64,000 nucleotides of DNA, taken from the NCBI GenBank assembly GCA_002529455.1, contig NYMS01000058.1, positions 62,001 through 126,000 of the forward strand. Direction: 5' to 3'. The notes under the pieces are model-generated. The model was given only the letters and a program-made list of their open reading frames with translations. It searched no databases and was not told the DNA's origin. Origin of the DNA: Glycomyces fuscus (lineage in GTDB: Bacteria > Actinomycetota > Actinomycetes > Streptosporangiales > Streptosporangiaceae). Shown one piece after another: positions 44,436-53,421 of this stretch (within the stretch, counting starts at the first letter, position 1; the number at the start of each line of letters is the position of its first letter). The translations under genes were made by a program, and so were the position numbers.

Positions 44436-45353
44436 TCAGGCGCCGACCAGGTCCATCGGCGACCGGGCGGCGATCGGCGCGGTCTTGGTGGAGGCGCCCT
44501 CCGACGCCACGGTGAACTCGCTCTCGGGCGACAGGGCGATCATCCCCAGCCAGTCGCGCACGGTCATCCCCGGCATCAGCTCGGTCGCGTCCCCGCGCTC
44601 GCCCTCCCCGTCGACCATGACCAGGGCGTGGATGCGGTTGGTCACCGTGGCGAGCACGACCGGGTGCTCGAACGCCTCCAGCCTGCGGAAGACGTCCACG
44701 GCCTGGTCCCGGGGCGAGCAGACCAGCACCGTGTAGCGGCCCCTGGCGTCGCGCACCCGCGGGTTCTTCACCAGGTAGTGGATGAACTCGCGCGTGGTGC
44801 GGGCGTGCGCGGCCAGCAGCCTGGCCACCCGGCGCGCGTCGGGGCTGTTGACGTGGCGGACCAGGGCGAGCTCGACCTTGCGCGAGGCCTGGAGCAGCCA
44901 GTCGATCTCGGTCATCTCCGCCCGGGTGGGCCGCAGCTGTCCGTCGTCCAGGCCGATCCCGCGCAGCCACGCGTTGACCTCCGACCACAGCCACACCAGG
45001 GAGCGGCCCACGGCCGCCTCCGGCGCGGGGAAGGGGACGCCGTCGTGCCGCTGCCCGCGGACCCACTGGTCGACGTTCTGCCTGCTGCGGCCGGTGAGTT
45101 CGGCGATGTCGGAGACCCCGACGAGTTCCCTGTCGAGGCGGACGATGCGCACCCCGGGCACCGTCGCGCGGACGCTCTCCACGAGCGACCTTGCCGCCGT
45201 GACGGCGTCCGGCCCGAGCGCGGCCACGGACAGGCGCGGGGACCCGTGCCAGGAGGAGACGACCGCGTCGAAGTTCTCACTGAGGGCCTGGACGGTGTCG
45301 TGGTCGTCCAGGTCGAACCCGTCCACGACGAAGACGAACTCGTACTCGGCCAT
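44436..45353 (-). CDS. HTH protein with unknown C-terminal domain, partner of a HicA-like gene
   Basis: A 305-residue protein. The N-terminal part (1-140) begins MAEYEFVFVVDGFDLDDHD and contains a helix-turn-helix near residues 78-115 (GVSDIAELTGRSRQNVDQWV). This resembles actinobacterial DNA-binding proteins usually about 150-200 residues long and often next to HicA-like genes. The C-terminal half (about 150-305) is extra: a helical stretch (EFIHYLVKNPRV) then a region rich in beta-strands; I do not recognise it. ATG at 45353. It lies 183 bases downstream of the HicA-like gene, so a common transcript is plausible. Confidence 0.7.
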   Translation of the reverse strand: MAEYEFVFVVDGFDLDDHDTVQALSENFDAVVSSWHGSPRLSVAALGPDAVTAARSLVESVRATVPGVRIVRLDRELVGVSDIAELTGRSRQNVDQWVRGQRHDGVPFPAPEAAVGRSLVWLWSEVNAWLRGIGLDDGQLRPTRAEMTEIDWLLQASRKVELALVRHVNSPDARRVARLLAAHARTTREFIHYLVKNPRVRDARGRYTVLVCSPRDQAVDVFRRLEAFEHPVVLATVTNRIHALVMVDGEGERGDATELMPGMTVRDWLGMIALSPESEFTVASEGASTKTAPIAARSPMDLVGA

Positions 45354-45536
45354 CGGCCTCGCCTTCCTCCGGAGCGTCCTCCGGTGTGTGCCGGAGGACC
45401 GGCCACGGTCAACGGCCGCCGGTACCCGCAGGGCGCCGCCCAGCCGTTGGCAAACGTCAACACAAGGATACCGGGAACGGCCCGTTCCCACCACGGCCGG
45501 GTCCACCCGAAGGGCGCCGCCTCCAGCCGGGCGGTG

Positions 45537-45800
45537 TCACCCGCGGGGCCCGCCCGCGCCGCGCCGGGGGTCGTCCGGGGGCATCGGGCAGCGCCGCGCC
45601 TCCTGGAGGATGCGCCGCGCGGCCCGGCCGGAGTCGCGCGGCGTTCCGGGGACCTGGATGCGGGTGCAGCCGCAGTCGCAGTACAGGCGCCCCCAGTGCC
45701 CCTCCCGCCTCAGCACCCACCCCTGTTCGCGCAGGTCCTTGAGGACCGCGCGGACCTCCTTGTCCTGGTGGCTGCCGGGACCGAGCTCACGGCCGGTCAC
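45537..45800 (-). CDS. HicA-like small protein (putative mRNA interferase fold)
   Basis: An 87-residue basic protein. The core VLKDLREQGWVLRREGHWGR, then a cysteine-rich strand LYCDCGC, then VPGTPRDSGRAARRIL, follows the HicA double-stranded-RNA-binding-like pattern (helix, strand with a conserved histidine H36 after glycine, helix). The CDCGC trio is characteristic of an actinobacterial variant rather than classical HicA. GTG start at 45800 has GGAGG upstream. Toxicity is not established; the pairing with an HTH gene suggests a toxin-antitoxin-like module. Confidence 0.55.
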   Translation of the reverse strand: MTGRELGPGSHQDKEVRAVLKDLREQGWVLRREGHWGRLYCDCGCTRIQVPGTPRDSGRAARRILQEARRCPMPPDDPRRGAGGPRG

Positions 45801-46032
45801 GGCGCACCGCCCTCCCCGCGGGGAGGGGCACCGGTCCGGTCCGGGAGGTCGGGGAGGGGTGGTCGCTCTTCATACGCTCCGACAGGGGTTGGGCGGTCGG
45901 GAGACTGCGCCGACCCAGTATCCCAGGGAGGCCGCACGGGCGCGGGCCCGCCCGGCGAACGCGCGGCCGCGGGTCCGTCCTCCCCGGTCCGCGGGGCGGC
46001 GGCCCCGAGGGGCGGCCCCGGAAAACACGAAA

Positions 46033-46056
46033 GGCCCCATCCTCGCGGATGGAGCC
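46033..46056 (-). terminator. Terminator of tRNA-Glu copy 1
   Basis: GGCTCCATCC and GGATGGGGCC arms with a GCGA loop lie nine bases past the tRNA and are followed by TTTCGTGTTTTCC on the minus strand. Confidence 0.85.
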
Positions 46057-46064
46057 TCACCTGG

Positions 46065-46137
46065 TACCCCCGAGCGGATTCGAACCGCCGTTACCGCCTT
46101 GAGAGGGCGGCGTCCTAGGCCACTAGACGACGGGGGC
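46065..46137 (-). tRNA. tRNA-Glu (anticodon CTC), copy 1
   Basis: A 73-base cloverleaf: acceptor GCCCCCG pairs with CGGGGGT, the anticodon arm is CCGCC-CTCTCAA-GGCGG, and the T-arm contains GGTTCGAATCC. The 3' CCA is not encoded. It is identical over all 73 bases to the second copy 110 bases upstream. Confidence 0.97.
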
Positions 46138-46214
46138 CGGACTGGCTTGGACAGGTCTTCTACTACGATACCCGCCCCAACCGGACACCGATGGCACGCA
46201 TCGGCCAGAAAGAA

Positions 46215-46235
46215 AGCTCCCACGTGGTGGGAGCC
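46215..46235 (-). terminator. Terminator of tRNA-Glu copy 2
   Basis: GGCTCCCAC and GTGGGAGC arms are followed by TTTCTTTCT on the minus strand, giving this tRNA its own transcription end. Confidence 0.85.
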
Positions 46236-46247
46236 TCTCCCTGTGTG

Positions 46248-46320
46248 TACCCCCGAGCGGATTCGAACCGCCGTTACCGCCTTGAGAGGGCGGCGTCCTA
46301 GGCCACTAGACGACGGGGGC
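46248..46320 (-). tRNA. tRNA-Glu (anticodon CTC), copy 2
   Basis: Same 73-base sequence and cloverleaf as copy 1, including the CTC anticodon. The flanks differ, which places the boundary of the duplication close to the mature tRNA ends. Confidence 0.97.
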
Positions 46321-46372
46321 GCGCTTTCGGGTCTGTGACCCGCGTGGTCAGCGCCTCGACGCTGACCTGCGC

Positions 46373-46443
46373 TGGGGTACCAGGACTCGAACCTAGACTA
46401 ACTGAACCAGAATCAGTCGTGCTGCCGATTACACCATACCCCA
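46373..46443 (-). tRNA. tRNA-Gln (anticodon CTG)
   Basis: A 71-base cloverleaf: acceptor TGGGGTA pairs with TACCCCA, anticodon arm ACTGA-TTCTGGT-TCAGT, and T-loop GGTTCGAGTCC. It is the first tRNA of the cluster in the direction of transcription. In actinobacteria Gln-tRNA is made from Glu-tRNA(Gln) by GatCAB, so the adjacent gltX product charges this tRNA too. Confidence 0.97.
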
Positions 46444-46613
46444 GTGCTTTGGGAGGACCCGGTCGCTTTCGCTTCCCTGTCCCCCTCGGCGACGTGGACA
46501 ACTCTAGCGGACATTCGGAGTGGTCGCGAACCGGAATCGGGGCGGCCGGCCTGTGGCTCCGACCACCCCTGTCCGCCTCAGGGCCCGACGGGCCCGCGTC
46601 CGGCGGAGCTCCC

Positions 46614-48056
46614 CTACCCGGCGGAGTCCTCCGGGGCGCCCAGCCTCTCCAGGGCAGCGGCCAGCCGCGCCTGGACGCGCTCGCGGCCGAGCAGCTCCAG
46701 CGACTCGAACAGCGGCAGCCCGACGGTGCGGCCGGTGACCGCGACGCGCACGGGGGCCTGCGCCTTGCCCAGCTTCAGGCCCAGCGAGGCGCCGACCTCC
46801 TCGGTGGCGGCCTTGAGGTCCTCGGCGGCCCACGGCAGCTCCGGGTCGGCGAAGCGCGCCAGGGCGGCCTGGAGCATCTCCCGGCCCACGCCCGGCTTCA
46901 TGGCCTTGGCCCAGCTCTTGTCGTCCTCCACGGGCTCGTCGAGGAAGAGGAAGTCCACGTTCGGCACGATCTCGCTGAGCACCGCCACACGGCTCTGCGC
47001 GAGCGGGGCCACCGCGGCGAAGACCGCCGGGTCGTAGTCGGCCGGGTCCCAGGGGGCCGCGTCGCCGGTCAGCCACGGCTGGCAGCGCTCGACGAACTCC
47101 TCGACGGAGAGCGCGCGGATGTACTCGCCGTTGAAGGCGCGCAGCTTCTTCTCGTCGAAGAAGGCGCTGGAGCTGTTGACGTCCTCCACCCGGAACAGCG
47201 GCTCCATCTGCGACCACGGCATGATCTCGCGGTCGTCGCCCGGCGCCCAGCCCAGCAGCATGAGGTAGTTGACCATCGCCTCCGGCAGGTAGCCCTCCTC
47301 CTGGTAGGACTCCAGGGCGACCTTGTCGCGGCGCTTGGAGAGCTTCTTGCGCTGCTCGTTGACGATCACCGGCAGGTGCGCCCACACCGGCGGGGTCAGC
47401 CCCAGCGCCTCCCACAGCAGCTGCTGCTTGGGGGTGTTGGACAGGTGCTCCTCGCCGCGGATGACGTGGGTGATGCGCATCTCGACGTCGTCGACCACGT
47501 TGGCCAGCACGAACAGCGGTGAGCCGTCGGCGCGGGCGATCACGAAGTCCTCGATGGCGGAGTGCTCGAACTCCACGCGGCCGCGGATCCGGTCGTCCAC
47601 CACGGTGGGGCCGCCCTCGGGCACGCGGAAGCGCAGGGCCCGCCCGGGGCCCGGGGCCAGGTTGCGGTCGCGGCAGAAGCCGTCGTAGCCCAGGTTGGGG
47701 TTGTCGCGGCGCTCCTGCACCTGCTCGCGGGTGCAGTCGCAGTAGTAGGCGCGGCCGTTCTTGTACAGCTCCTGCGCGGTCTCGCGGTGCTTGTCCGCGT
47801 AGTCCGACTGGAAGTAGGGCCCCTCGAAGTGCGGGTCGTCCTCGCCGATGCCGAGCCAGGCCAGGGCGCGGATGATGCCCTCGGTCCACTCGGGGCGGTT
47901 GCGTGCGGCGTCGGTGTCCTCGACGCGCAGCACCATGCGGCCCTCGGGCCGCTGTTGTGCCAGCGCCCAGTTGAACAGCGCGGAGCGCGCACCACCGACG
48001 TGGAACATGCCCGTGGGGGACGGGGCGAAGCGGGTACGAATCGAAGTCTCAGTCAC
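46614..48056 (-). CDS. gltX: Glutamyl-tRNA synthetase
   Basis: Class I synthetase, 480 residues, with HIGH-type motif PSPTGMFHVGGAR near residues 10-22 and KLSKR (QRKKLSKRRDK) near 237. Further landmarks are VLRVEDTD and VIRGEEHLSNT. The GTG start at 48056 gives the expected MTETSIRTRFAPSPTG; the frame continues upstream without coding content. It lies just upstream of its substrates tRNA-Gln and two tRNA-Glu genes on the same strand, though its own transcript need not include them. Confidence 0.97.
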   Translation of the reverse strand: MTETSIRTRFAPSPTGMFHVGGARSALFNWALAQQRPEGRMVLRVEDTDAARNRPEWTEGIIRALAWLGIGEDDPHFEGPYFQSDYADKHRETAQELYKNGRAYYCDCTREQVQERRDNPNLGYDGFCRDRNLAPGPGRALRFRVPEGGPTVVDDRIRGRVEFEHSAIEDFVIARADGSPLFVLANVVDDVEMRITHVIRGEEHLSNTPKQQLLWEALGLTPPVWAHLPVIVNEQRKKLSKRRDKVALESYQEEGYLPEAMVNYLMLLGWAPGDDREIMPWSQMEPLFRVEDVNSSSAFFDEKKLRAFNGEYIRALSVEEFVERCQPWLTGDAAPWDPADYDPAVFAAVAPLAQSRVAVLSEIVPNVDFLFLDEPVEDDKSWAKAMKPGVGREMLQAALARFADPELPWAAEDLKAATEEVGASLGLKLGKAQAPVRVAVTGRTVGLPLFESLELLGRERVQARLAAALERLGAPEDSAG

Positions 48057-48175
48057 GCGCCCAGGGTATCCGCGCGGGGCGGGGGCCCGGGGAAATCCGC
48101 TGGTCCCCGCCCCGTCCACGGGGGCGTCCCCCGGGGTGGGAGGCGGGACGGGACGCCGGCGCCCCGCCCCGCCCC

Positions 48176-49222
48176 TCACTCCCCGGCGGCCTCGGTGGGC
48201 AGCGGGCGCGGGTAGGCGCGGCCGATCCCGTAGGCCTCCGCCAGGGCGTCGGCGAAGGCCGCGGCGATCTTGACCTCCCCGCGCGCGTTGGGGTGGGTGC
48301 CGTCGTAGGTGTCGGAGGCCACGTCCCAGTCCTCGCCGCCCGCCACGTCCAGGCTGACCACCGGCGACCGCTCCGTGGACATGTCGGCGGCGACCTCGCG
48401 GACCAGGACGTTGTAGGCGTACACGCGCAGGGCGAAGCCCTCGTCGGACTCGGCCAGGGCGATGGGCAGCGCCTCGGCGAGCACGACGCGCAGGTGCGGG
48501 TTCCCCTCGCGCGCCGCCTCCACGTAGCCGCGCAGCCGGTACTCCATCTCCTCCATCGTGACCGGCCACAGCAGGTCGTTCACGCCGAGCATGACGCACA
48601 GCACGTCCGGCCGGTGGACGCGGACGTCCTCCCGGATGGAGGAGGAGGCGTCGCGGAGGGTGCGGCCCCACAGGGCGTTGTGGTCCTGGTCGAAGTCGGG
48701 GTCCCGGTACTCGGCGGTGTCCGGGTCGCCGTCCGCGCCGGGCCAGACGACGCCGCCGTCCGGCTGCTCCCCCGGCCCCGGTTCGTCGCCGGGAGCGGAG
48801 GGGGCCGCCGAGGAGGCGTCGCCGTCCCGCCCCGTGCCGCCCTCCCGGTAGTCCTCGGCGGGGTCGCCGTCCGGGCTCGGCGGCGCCTCCTCCTCGGCGG
48901 TGGGGACCGGCAGGATCATGTCCCGGGTCGCGGGGTCGCTGTAGGGACCGACGAAGTCCAGCTCCTCCACGTACGGGGAGAGGTGGTTCCACAGGTGGTA
49001 GCGCCAGGTCCGGTCGCCGTTGGCGCCCTGGGTCATCGAGTCACCCGCCAGCATGATGCGGTGCGGTTCGCTCACGGCTCCCCCAGTCGGTGTGTCGGTG
49101 CCGTTCGCGCCGTCGTCGGTGCGCGCGGCCGTCCAGTAGGCGGTCCCCGCGACCAGGAGCACGAGGGCGAGTGTTCCTGCGAGGACGAGGGGGCCGGTGC
49201 GGCGTCGTCGGGGGGTCGTCAA
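48176..49222 (-). CDS. Secreted SGNH/GDSL-family hydrolase
   Basis: A 348-residue exported esterase-like protein: basic n-region and hydrophobic segment (about residues 10-32) as signal anchor, then SGNH blocks I (LAGDSMTQGANG, nucleophile Ser), III (MLGVNDLLWPV) and V (YDGTHPNARGE, catalytic Asp/His). A low-complexity acidic insert (about 105-165) interrupts the fold between blocks I and III. The start codon is TTG, with GGAAGG seven bases upstream. Substrate unknown; likely an acyl ester of lipid or polysaccharide. Confidence 0.88.
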   Translation of the reverse strand: MTTPRRRRTGPLVLAGTLALVLLVAGTAYWTAARTDDGANGTDTPTGGAVSEPHRIMLAGDSMTQGANGDRTWRYHLWNHLSPYVEELDFVGPYSDPATRDMILPVPTAEEEAPPSPDGDPAEDYREGGTGRDGDASSAAPSAPGDEPGPGEQPDGGVVWPGADGDPDTAEYRDPDFDQDHNALWGRTLRDASSSIREDVRVHRPDVLCVMLGVNDLLWPVTMEEMEYRLRGYVEAAREGNPHLRVVLAEALPIALAESDEGFALRVYAYNVLVREVAADMSTERSPVVSLDVAGGEDWDVASDTYDGTHPNARGEVKIAAAFADALAEAYGIGRAYPRPLPTEAAGE

Positions 49223-49311
49223 CGGGCTGCCTTCCGCTCGTGCTCGGGCCGGCGGCGCGGACGCCGCCGGCCCCCCGGTCCGCGTGCGGAGGCCACACGC
49301 GGACGGGGTTC

Positions 49312-50112
49312 CTAGTCCCGGGCCACCACGCGGTTGGTGATGGTGCCCAGCCGCTCCACCGTCACCGCGACCTCCTGGCCGACCTCGACCGGGCCCACCC
49401 CGGCGGGGGTGCCGGTGAGGACCACGTCACCGGGGAGCAGCGTCATGAAGGAGGTGACGTGGGCGATGATGTCCGGGATGTCGTGGATGAACTGCGACGT
49501 GCGCCCGTCCTGCCGTGTCCGGCCGTCCACCGTGGTGGTGACGGCCAGGTCCTGGGCCTCGTCGATGCTCATCCCGGTGGTGATCCAGGGACCGATGGGG
49601 CAGAAGGAGTCGAAGCCCTTGGCCCGCGTCCACTGCTTGTCCTTCTTCTGGAGGTCGCGGGCGGTGACGTCGTTGGCGACGGTGTAGCCGAAGATGACGT
49701 CCTTGGCGCGCTCGCGCGGCACCTCGCGGCAGGGGCGGGAGATGACGATGGCCAGCTCGCCCTCGTAGTCCACCCGCTCGGAGGCGGCGGGGTGGAAGAT
49801 CGGGTCGCGGGGCCCGGTCACGGCGGTGGAGGGCTTGAGGAAGACCACGGGCTCGTCGGTGGACTCCCCCGTGACGTCCTTCATCTCCGCGACGTGGTCG
49901 GCGTAGTTCTTGCCGATGCAGACCACCTTGGTCGGCAGCACCGGGGACAGCAGCCGGACGTCGGAGAGCTTCGCCCGCTCGCCGGTCAGCTGGATGTCGC
50001 CGAGGAGGGGGTGACCGCTCAGCCGGGCGACGAACTCCTCCCCGGTGTCGGAATCGTTCTCTACCAGGCCGAACCCGACCTCGTCACCGGACGCGAACCG
50101 CGCGATGCGCAC
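49312..50112 (-). CDS. Fumarylacetoacetate hydrolase-family protein
   Basis: A 266-residue FAH-superfamily enzyme. The metal-binding acidic residues appear in SERVDYEGELAIVI and FGYTVANDVTARDLQ. CIGKNYADHVAEM and LLPGDVVLTGTPAGVGPVEV complete the fold. GTG start at 50112 has GGGAGG seven bases upstream. Members act as 2-hydroxyhepta-2,4-diene-1,7-dioate isomerases, oxaloacetate decarboxylases or acylpyruvases; sequence alone does not decide. In related actinomycetes such a gene sits near gltX. Confidence 0.92.
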   Translation of the reverse strand: MRIARFASGDEVGFGLVENDSDTGEEFVARLSGHPLLGDIQLTGERAKLSDVRLLSPVLPTKVVCIGKNYADHVAEMKDVTGESTDEPVVFLKPSTAVTGPRDPIFHPAASERVDYEGELAIVISRPCREVPRERAKDVIFGYTVANDVTARDLQKKDKQWTRAKGFDSFCPIGPWITTGMSIDEAQDLAVTTTVDGRTRQDGRTSQFIHDIPDIIAHVTSFMTLLPGDVVLTGTPAGVGPVEVGQEVAVTVERLGTITNRVVARD

Positions 50113-50508
50113 CTGATGCCTCCCAGCAGCCCTGTTGTCTCGCTTGCGGTTGAAGGGTATCGGCGCGGCGGGCGCCCCGGGGCAGCCGGCCGCGGGGCTC
50201 CGGCCCGGGGCAGCCCCCGACCGGGCCCGGGAGTGCCCGGAAGCCCGTCGGCCCGGAGGCTGGCGGCGGGCGCGGGGACCCCGGCACACGGTCCCCGCGG
50301 GGCGCGCCGGTCCGCGCGTCCGGCCGGGAACGGCGGTGTCCTGGGCCGGGACGGGACCTGTCCGGGGAGAGTCGAAGGACACATCGCAACCGCCCCGTGG
50401 GCGCACAGACACCCGCGAAGCTCCTGAAAAGGCACAGGGCACTCCAAGCCCCCACAGGCCTGGTCTTCCCGGACGCTACCTTGGCCTTTCCTTGGGGCGA
50501 ACTCTGGC

Positions 50509-51414
50509 ATGCTGGGTCCGTCGTCCGCCGTCGAGAGGCTGATTCCCGTGCCCACGCCCGCTTCGCCCAGGGGACGTCCCCGTGCCCGGCACCGCAAGCG
50601 CCGCCGGTACCCGATGGGTCTGGCGCTGGGTCTGTGCCTTGTCTCCGGGAGCTCCGCCGTGCTCATGGTGAGTGAGCCCGAGTACGGGCCCGACTTCGGC
50701 GACCGCGCGGAGACCTCCGGGTCCGGACCGGTCGGCGACGGGGTCCCCGACGAGGGCGGCCAGGACGGCTCCGCCGGGGGCGGGGGCCCGGCGGACGGGG
50801 AGGCCGCCCCCGACCCGGGCGAACGCGCCGAGGAGGAAGAGGTCCCGCTGCTGCTCCGCTCCGTGGAGGAGGAGGTCGAGAGCGCCGACGGCGACTTCTC
50901 CGTGCTGGAGGGCGAGAGCGACGTCATGGGCGACGGCCCGCTGACCACCTTCGCCGTGGAGGTCGAGGAGGGGCTGCCCGGCGAGGCCGAGGACTTCGCG
51001 GCCGCCGTGGAGGAGATCCTGGGCGACCCGCGCAGCTGGGGCGACGACGGAGAGCGCGCCATGCAGAGGGTGGACGGCGACGACGCCGACATCCGCGTGC
51101 TGCTGGCCGCCCCGGACACCGTGGACCGGCTGTGCGCCCCGCTGAACACCGACGGGTACGTGTCCTGCGCGAACGGGAACCGGGCGATCATCAACCAGAA
51201 CCGCTGGGTGTCGGGCGTCCCCCACTTCGAGGACGACCTGAGGACCTACCGGATCTACCTGATCAACCACGAGGTGGGCCACACTCTGGGCCACGGCCAC
51301 GTGGACTGCCCCGGCGAGGGCGAACAGGCCCCGGTGATGCAGCAGCAGACCCTGAGCCTCCAGGGGTGCGAGCCCAACGGCTGGGTCCACCCCGAGAACG
51401 ACCCCGAGGACTGA
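50509..51414 (+). CDS. DUF3152 secreted protein with HExxH-like motif
   Basis: A 301-residue protein: a basic N-terminal stretch, one membrane segment (about residues 35-53), a long Gly/Asp/Glu-rich linker, and the DUF3152 domain. The domain includes the zinc-protease-like motif NHEVGHTLGHGHVDCPGEG (His-Glu-x-x-His plus a third histidine), suggesting metal-dependent proteolysis. Two cysteine pairs (LCAPLNTDGYVSC, and C in HVDCPG with QGCEPNG) probably form disulfides outside the cell. The ATG at 50509 gives a long basic n-region; later starts are possible. Convergent with cimA. Confidence 0.85.
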   Translation: MLGPSSAVERLIPVPTPASPRGRPRARHRKRRRYPMGLALGLCLVSGSSAVLMVSEPEYGPDFGDRAETSGSGPVGDGVPDEGGQDGSAGGGGPADGEAAPDPGERAEEEEVPLLLRSVEEEVESADGDFSVLEGESDVMGDGPLTTFAVEVEEGLPGEAEDFAAAVEEILGDPRSWGDDGERAMQRVDGDDADIRVLLAAPDTVDRLCAPLNTDGYVSCANGNRAIINQNRWVSGVPHFEDDLRTYRIYLINHEVGHTLGHGHVDCPGEGEQAPVMQQQTLSLQGCEPNGWVHPENDPED

Positions 51415-51595
51415 GGGCTCCGTCCGCCGGTCTCCCCCGTTTTCACCGGCCCGTCGGCACACATCCTTCGGTGACTTTGTGTACCGATCTCGTTACGAAC
51501 TGCCACTGGGGGCCGCCGTGGAGGCGGCCTCCGCCGAAGGCGTCCGCGCACGCTCGTGACGGGCGACCGCCCCGCGCCGCTCGTGCGAACGGCCC

Positions 51596-51652
51596 CGGGG
51601 CGGACCGGGGCGGGGCGGCCGTCTCCGCGGTCCCGCCCCGGTCCGCTCCCCG
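51596..51652. terminator. Large GC hairpin between DUF3152 gene and cimA (convergent)
   Basis: GGGGCGGACCGGGGCGGG pairs with CCCGCCCCGGTCCGCTCCCC across a 17-base loop. It lies between two convergent stops, so it may terminate both transcripts. Confidence 0.7.
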
Positions 51653-51690
51653 GGCCCCGGAGGGTTCCGGGCCCCGAGGAGGACCGCCGG

Positions 51691-53301
51691 TCACCCCTGC
51701 GGGTAGCCCTGGCGGAGGAGCCCGTAGGTGATGGCCTGTTCGAGCGCCACCCACGACGCGTCGACGACGTTGGGCCCCACCCCGACCGTGGTCCACTCCT
51801 CCGACCCGTCGCTGAAGGTGATGAGGATGCGGGTGATGGCGTTGGTGCCGGAGCTGCCCTCCAGGATGCGGACCTTGTAGTCGGTCAGCTCCAGTCCGGC
51901 CAGCGCGGTGTACACGCTCTCCATGGCGCTGCGCAGCGCCCGGTCCAGGGCGTTGACGGGGCCGTTGCCCTCCGCGGTGGCGATCACGCGCTCGCCCTTG
52001 ACCCGCAGCTTGACGGTGGCCTCGGTGAGGCTCTCGTAGTCGCTGGACAGGGGACTGGAGCCGACCCGGGGACGGCGTTCGGTGATGACCCGCCAGGACT
52101 CGGTGTCGAAGTAGCGGACCTGTTGCCCCAGCTCCTCGCGCAGCAGCAGGTCCAGGGAGGCGTCGGCGGCCTCGAAGCTGTAGCCCGACAGTTCCAGGCC
52201 CTTGACCCGCTCCACGACCCGCCCCGACAGGGCGCGGTCGCCGGACAGGTCCAGGCCCAGTTCCTTGGCCTTGAGCTCGATGGAGGCGCGCCCGGCCATG
52301 TCGGAGACGAGCATGCGCATGGTGTTGCCGACCAGCTCGGGATCCGTGTGCTGGTACAGGTCGGGGTCGACCTTGATCGCGGAGGCGTGCAGTCCCGCCT
52401 TGTGGGCGAAGGCCGACACCCCCACGTAGGGCTGGTGCGTGTCGGGGGCCAGGTTGACGATCTCGGCGATGGCGGTGGCCACGCGGGTCATCTCGGCCAG
52501 GCAGCCCTCGGGGAGGACCTCGCGGCCCTGCTTGAGCGTGAGCGCGCCGACCACGGAGAAGAGGTTGGCGTTGCCGACCCGCTCGCCGTAGCCGTTGGCG
52601 GTGCACTGCACGTGGGTGGCGCCCGCCTCCACCGCGGCGAGGGTGTTGGCGACGGCGCAGCCGGTGTCGTCCTGGGCGTGGATGCCCAGGCGGGCGCCCG
52701 TGGCATCGCGGACCTCGGTGACGATGCGGGTGATGTCGGCGGGGAGCATGCCCCCGTTGGTGTCGCACAGGACGACGACGTCGGCCCCGGCCCCGGCGGC
52801 GGTGCGGACCACGTCGAGCGCGTGGTCGGGGTTGTGGCGGTATCCGTCGAAGAAGTGCTCGCAGTCCACGAACACGCGCTGGCCGTGTTCGCGCAGGTGG
52901 GACACCGTGTCGGCGATCATGGCGAGGTTCTCGTCGAGGGTCGTGCGCAGCGCGCGCTCGACGTGCCGGTCGTCACTCTTGGCGACAAGGGTGACGACCG
53001 GTGCGCCGCTGTCGCGCAGTGCGGCCACCTGTGGGTCGTCGGCGGCCCTCACACCGGCACGGCGGGTCGCGCCGAACGCGGTGAGTTGCGCGTGCTCCAG
53101 CGTCAGCTCTCGTGAAGCCCGCTGGAAGAACTCGGTGTCCTTGGGGTTCGCCCCCGGCCACCCTCCCTCGATGAACGCCACCCCGAAGTCGTCCAGCAGC
53201 TGCGCGATGGCCAGCTTGTCGGAGACCCGCAGGTTGATCCCCTCGCGCTGGGCCCCGTCGCGCAGCGTGGTGTCGAAGACGTGGAAACTGTCGTCCCTCA
53301 T
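51691..53301 (-). CDS. cimA: (R)-citramalate synthase
   Basis: DRE-TIM metallolyase of 536 residues condensing pyruvate and acetyl-CoA to citramalate, the threonine-independent entry to isoleucine. The signature is FDTTLRDGAQREG at the start; the HxH metal motif appears as LGIHAQDDTGCAVANT and the second as VQCTANGYGERVGNANL. The C-terminal LeuA-type allosteric domain (about 400-536) is complete. Length and the TTLRDG context fit the CimA/2-isopropylmalate-synthase-like clade rather than LeuA. ATG at 53301. Expression is governed by the attenuator immediately upstream. Confidence 0.93.
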   Translation of the reverse strand: MRDDSFHVFDTTLRDGAQREGINLRVSDKLAIAQLLDDFGVAFIEGGWPGANPKDTEFFQRASRELTLEHAQLTAFGATRRAGVRAADDPQVAALRDSGAPVVTLVAKSDDRHVERALRTTLDENLAMIADTVSHLREHGQRVFVDCEHFFDGYRHNPDHALDVVRTAAGAGADVVVLCDTNGGMLPADITRIVTEVRDATGARLGIHAQDDTGCAVANTLAAVEAGATHVQCTANGYGERVGNANLFSVVGALTLKQGREVLPEGCLAEMTRVATAIAEIVNLAPDTHQPYVGVSAFAHKAGLHASAIKVDPDLYQHTDPELVGNTMRMLVSDMAGRASIELKAKELGLDLSGDRALSGRVVERVKGLELSGYSFEAADASLDLLLREELGQQVRYFDTESWRVITERRPRVGSSPLSSDYESLTEATVKLRVKGERVIATAEGNGPVNALDRALRSAMESVYTALAGLELTDYKVRILEGSSGTNAITRILITFSDGSEEWTTVGVGPNVVDASWVALEQAITYGLLRQGYPQG

Positions 53302-53355
53302 GGGCGGAACTCCCGAAGGTGGATGCTGTGGTGTGGCCGACCGGGCCCCGCCAAC

Positions 53356-53421
53356 AAAAAAGACCCCTCGTGGACACGAGAGGTCAGCGCGCTGGCGGCG
53401 TCCGATGGTCAGCCAGCGCGC
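53356..53421 (-). promoter_or_regulatory. Attenuator of cimA (pause hairpin plus terminator)
   Basis: In transcription order: a 10-bp perfect stem (53412-53421 with 53387-53396) overlapping the end of the leader peptide, then a terminator stem (GACCTCTCGTG with CACGAGGGGTC, 53362-53385) ending in TTTTTT (53356-53361). Ribosome stalling in the leader would shift the folding. The architecture matches that of ilvB. Confidence 0.85.
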
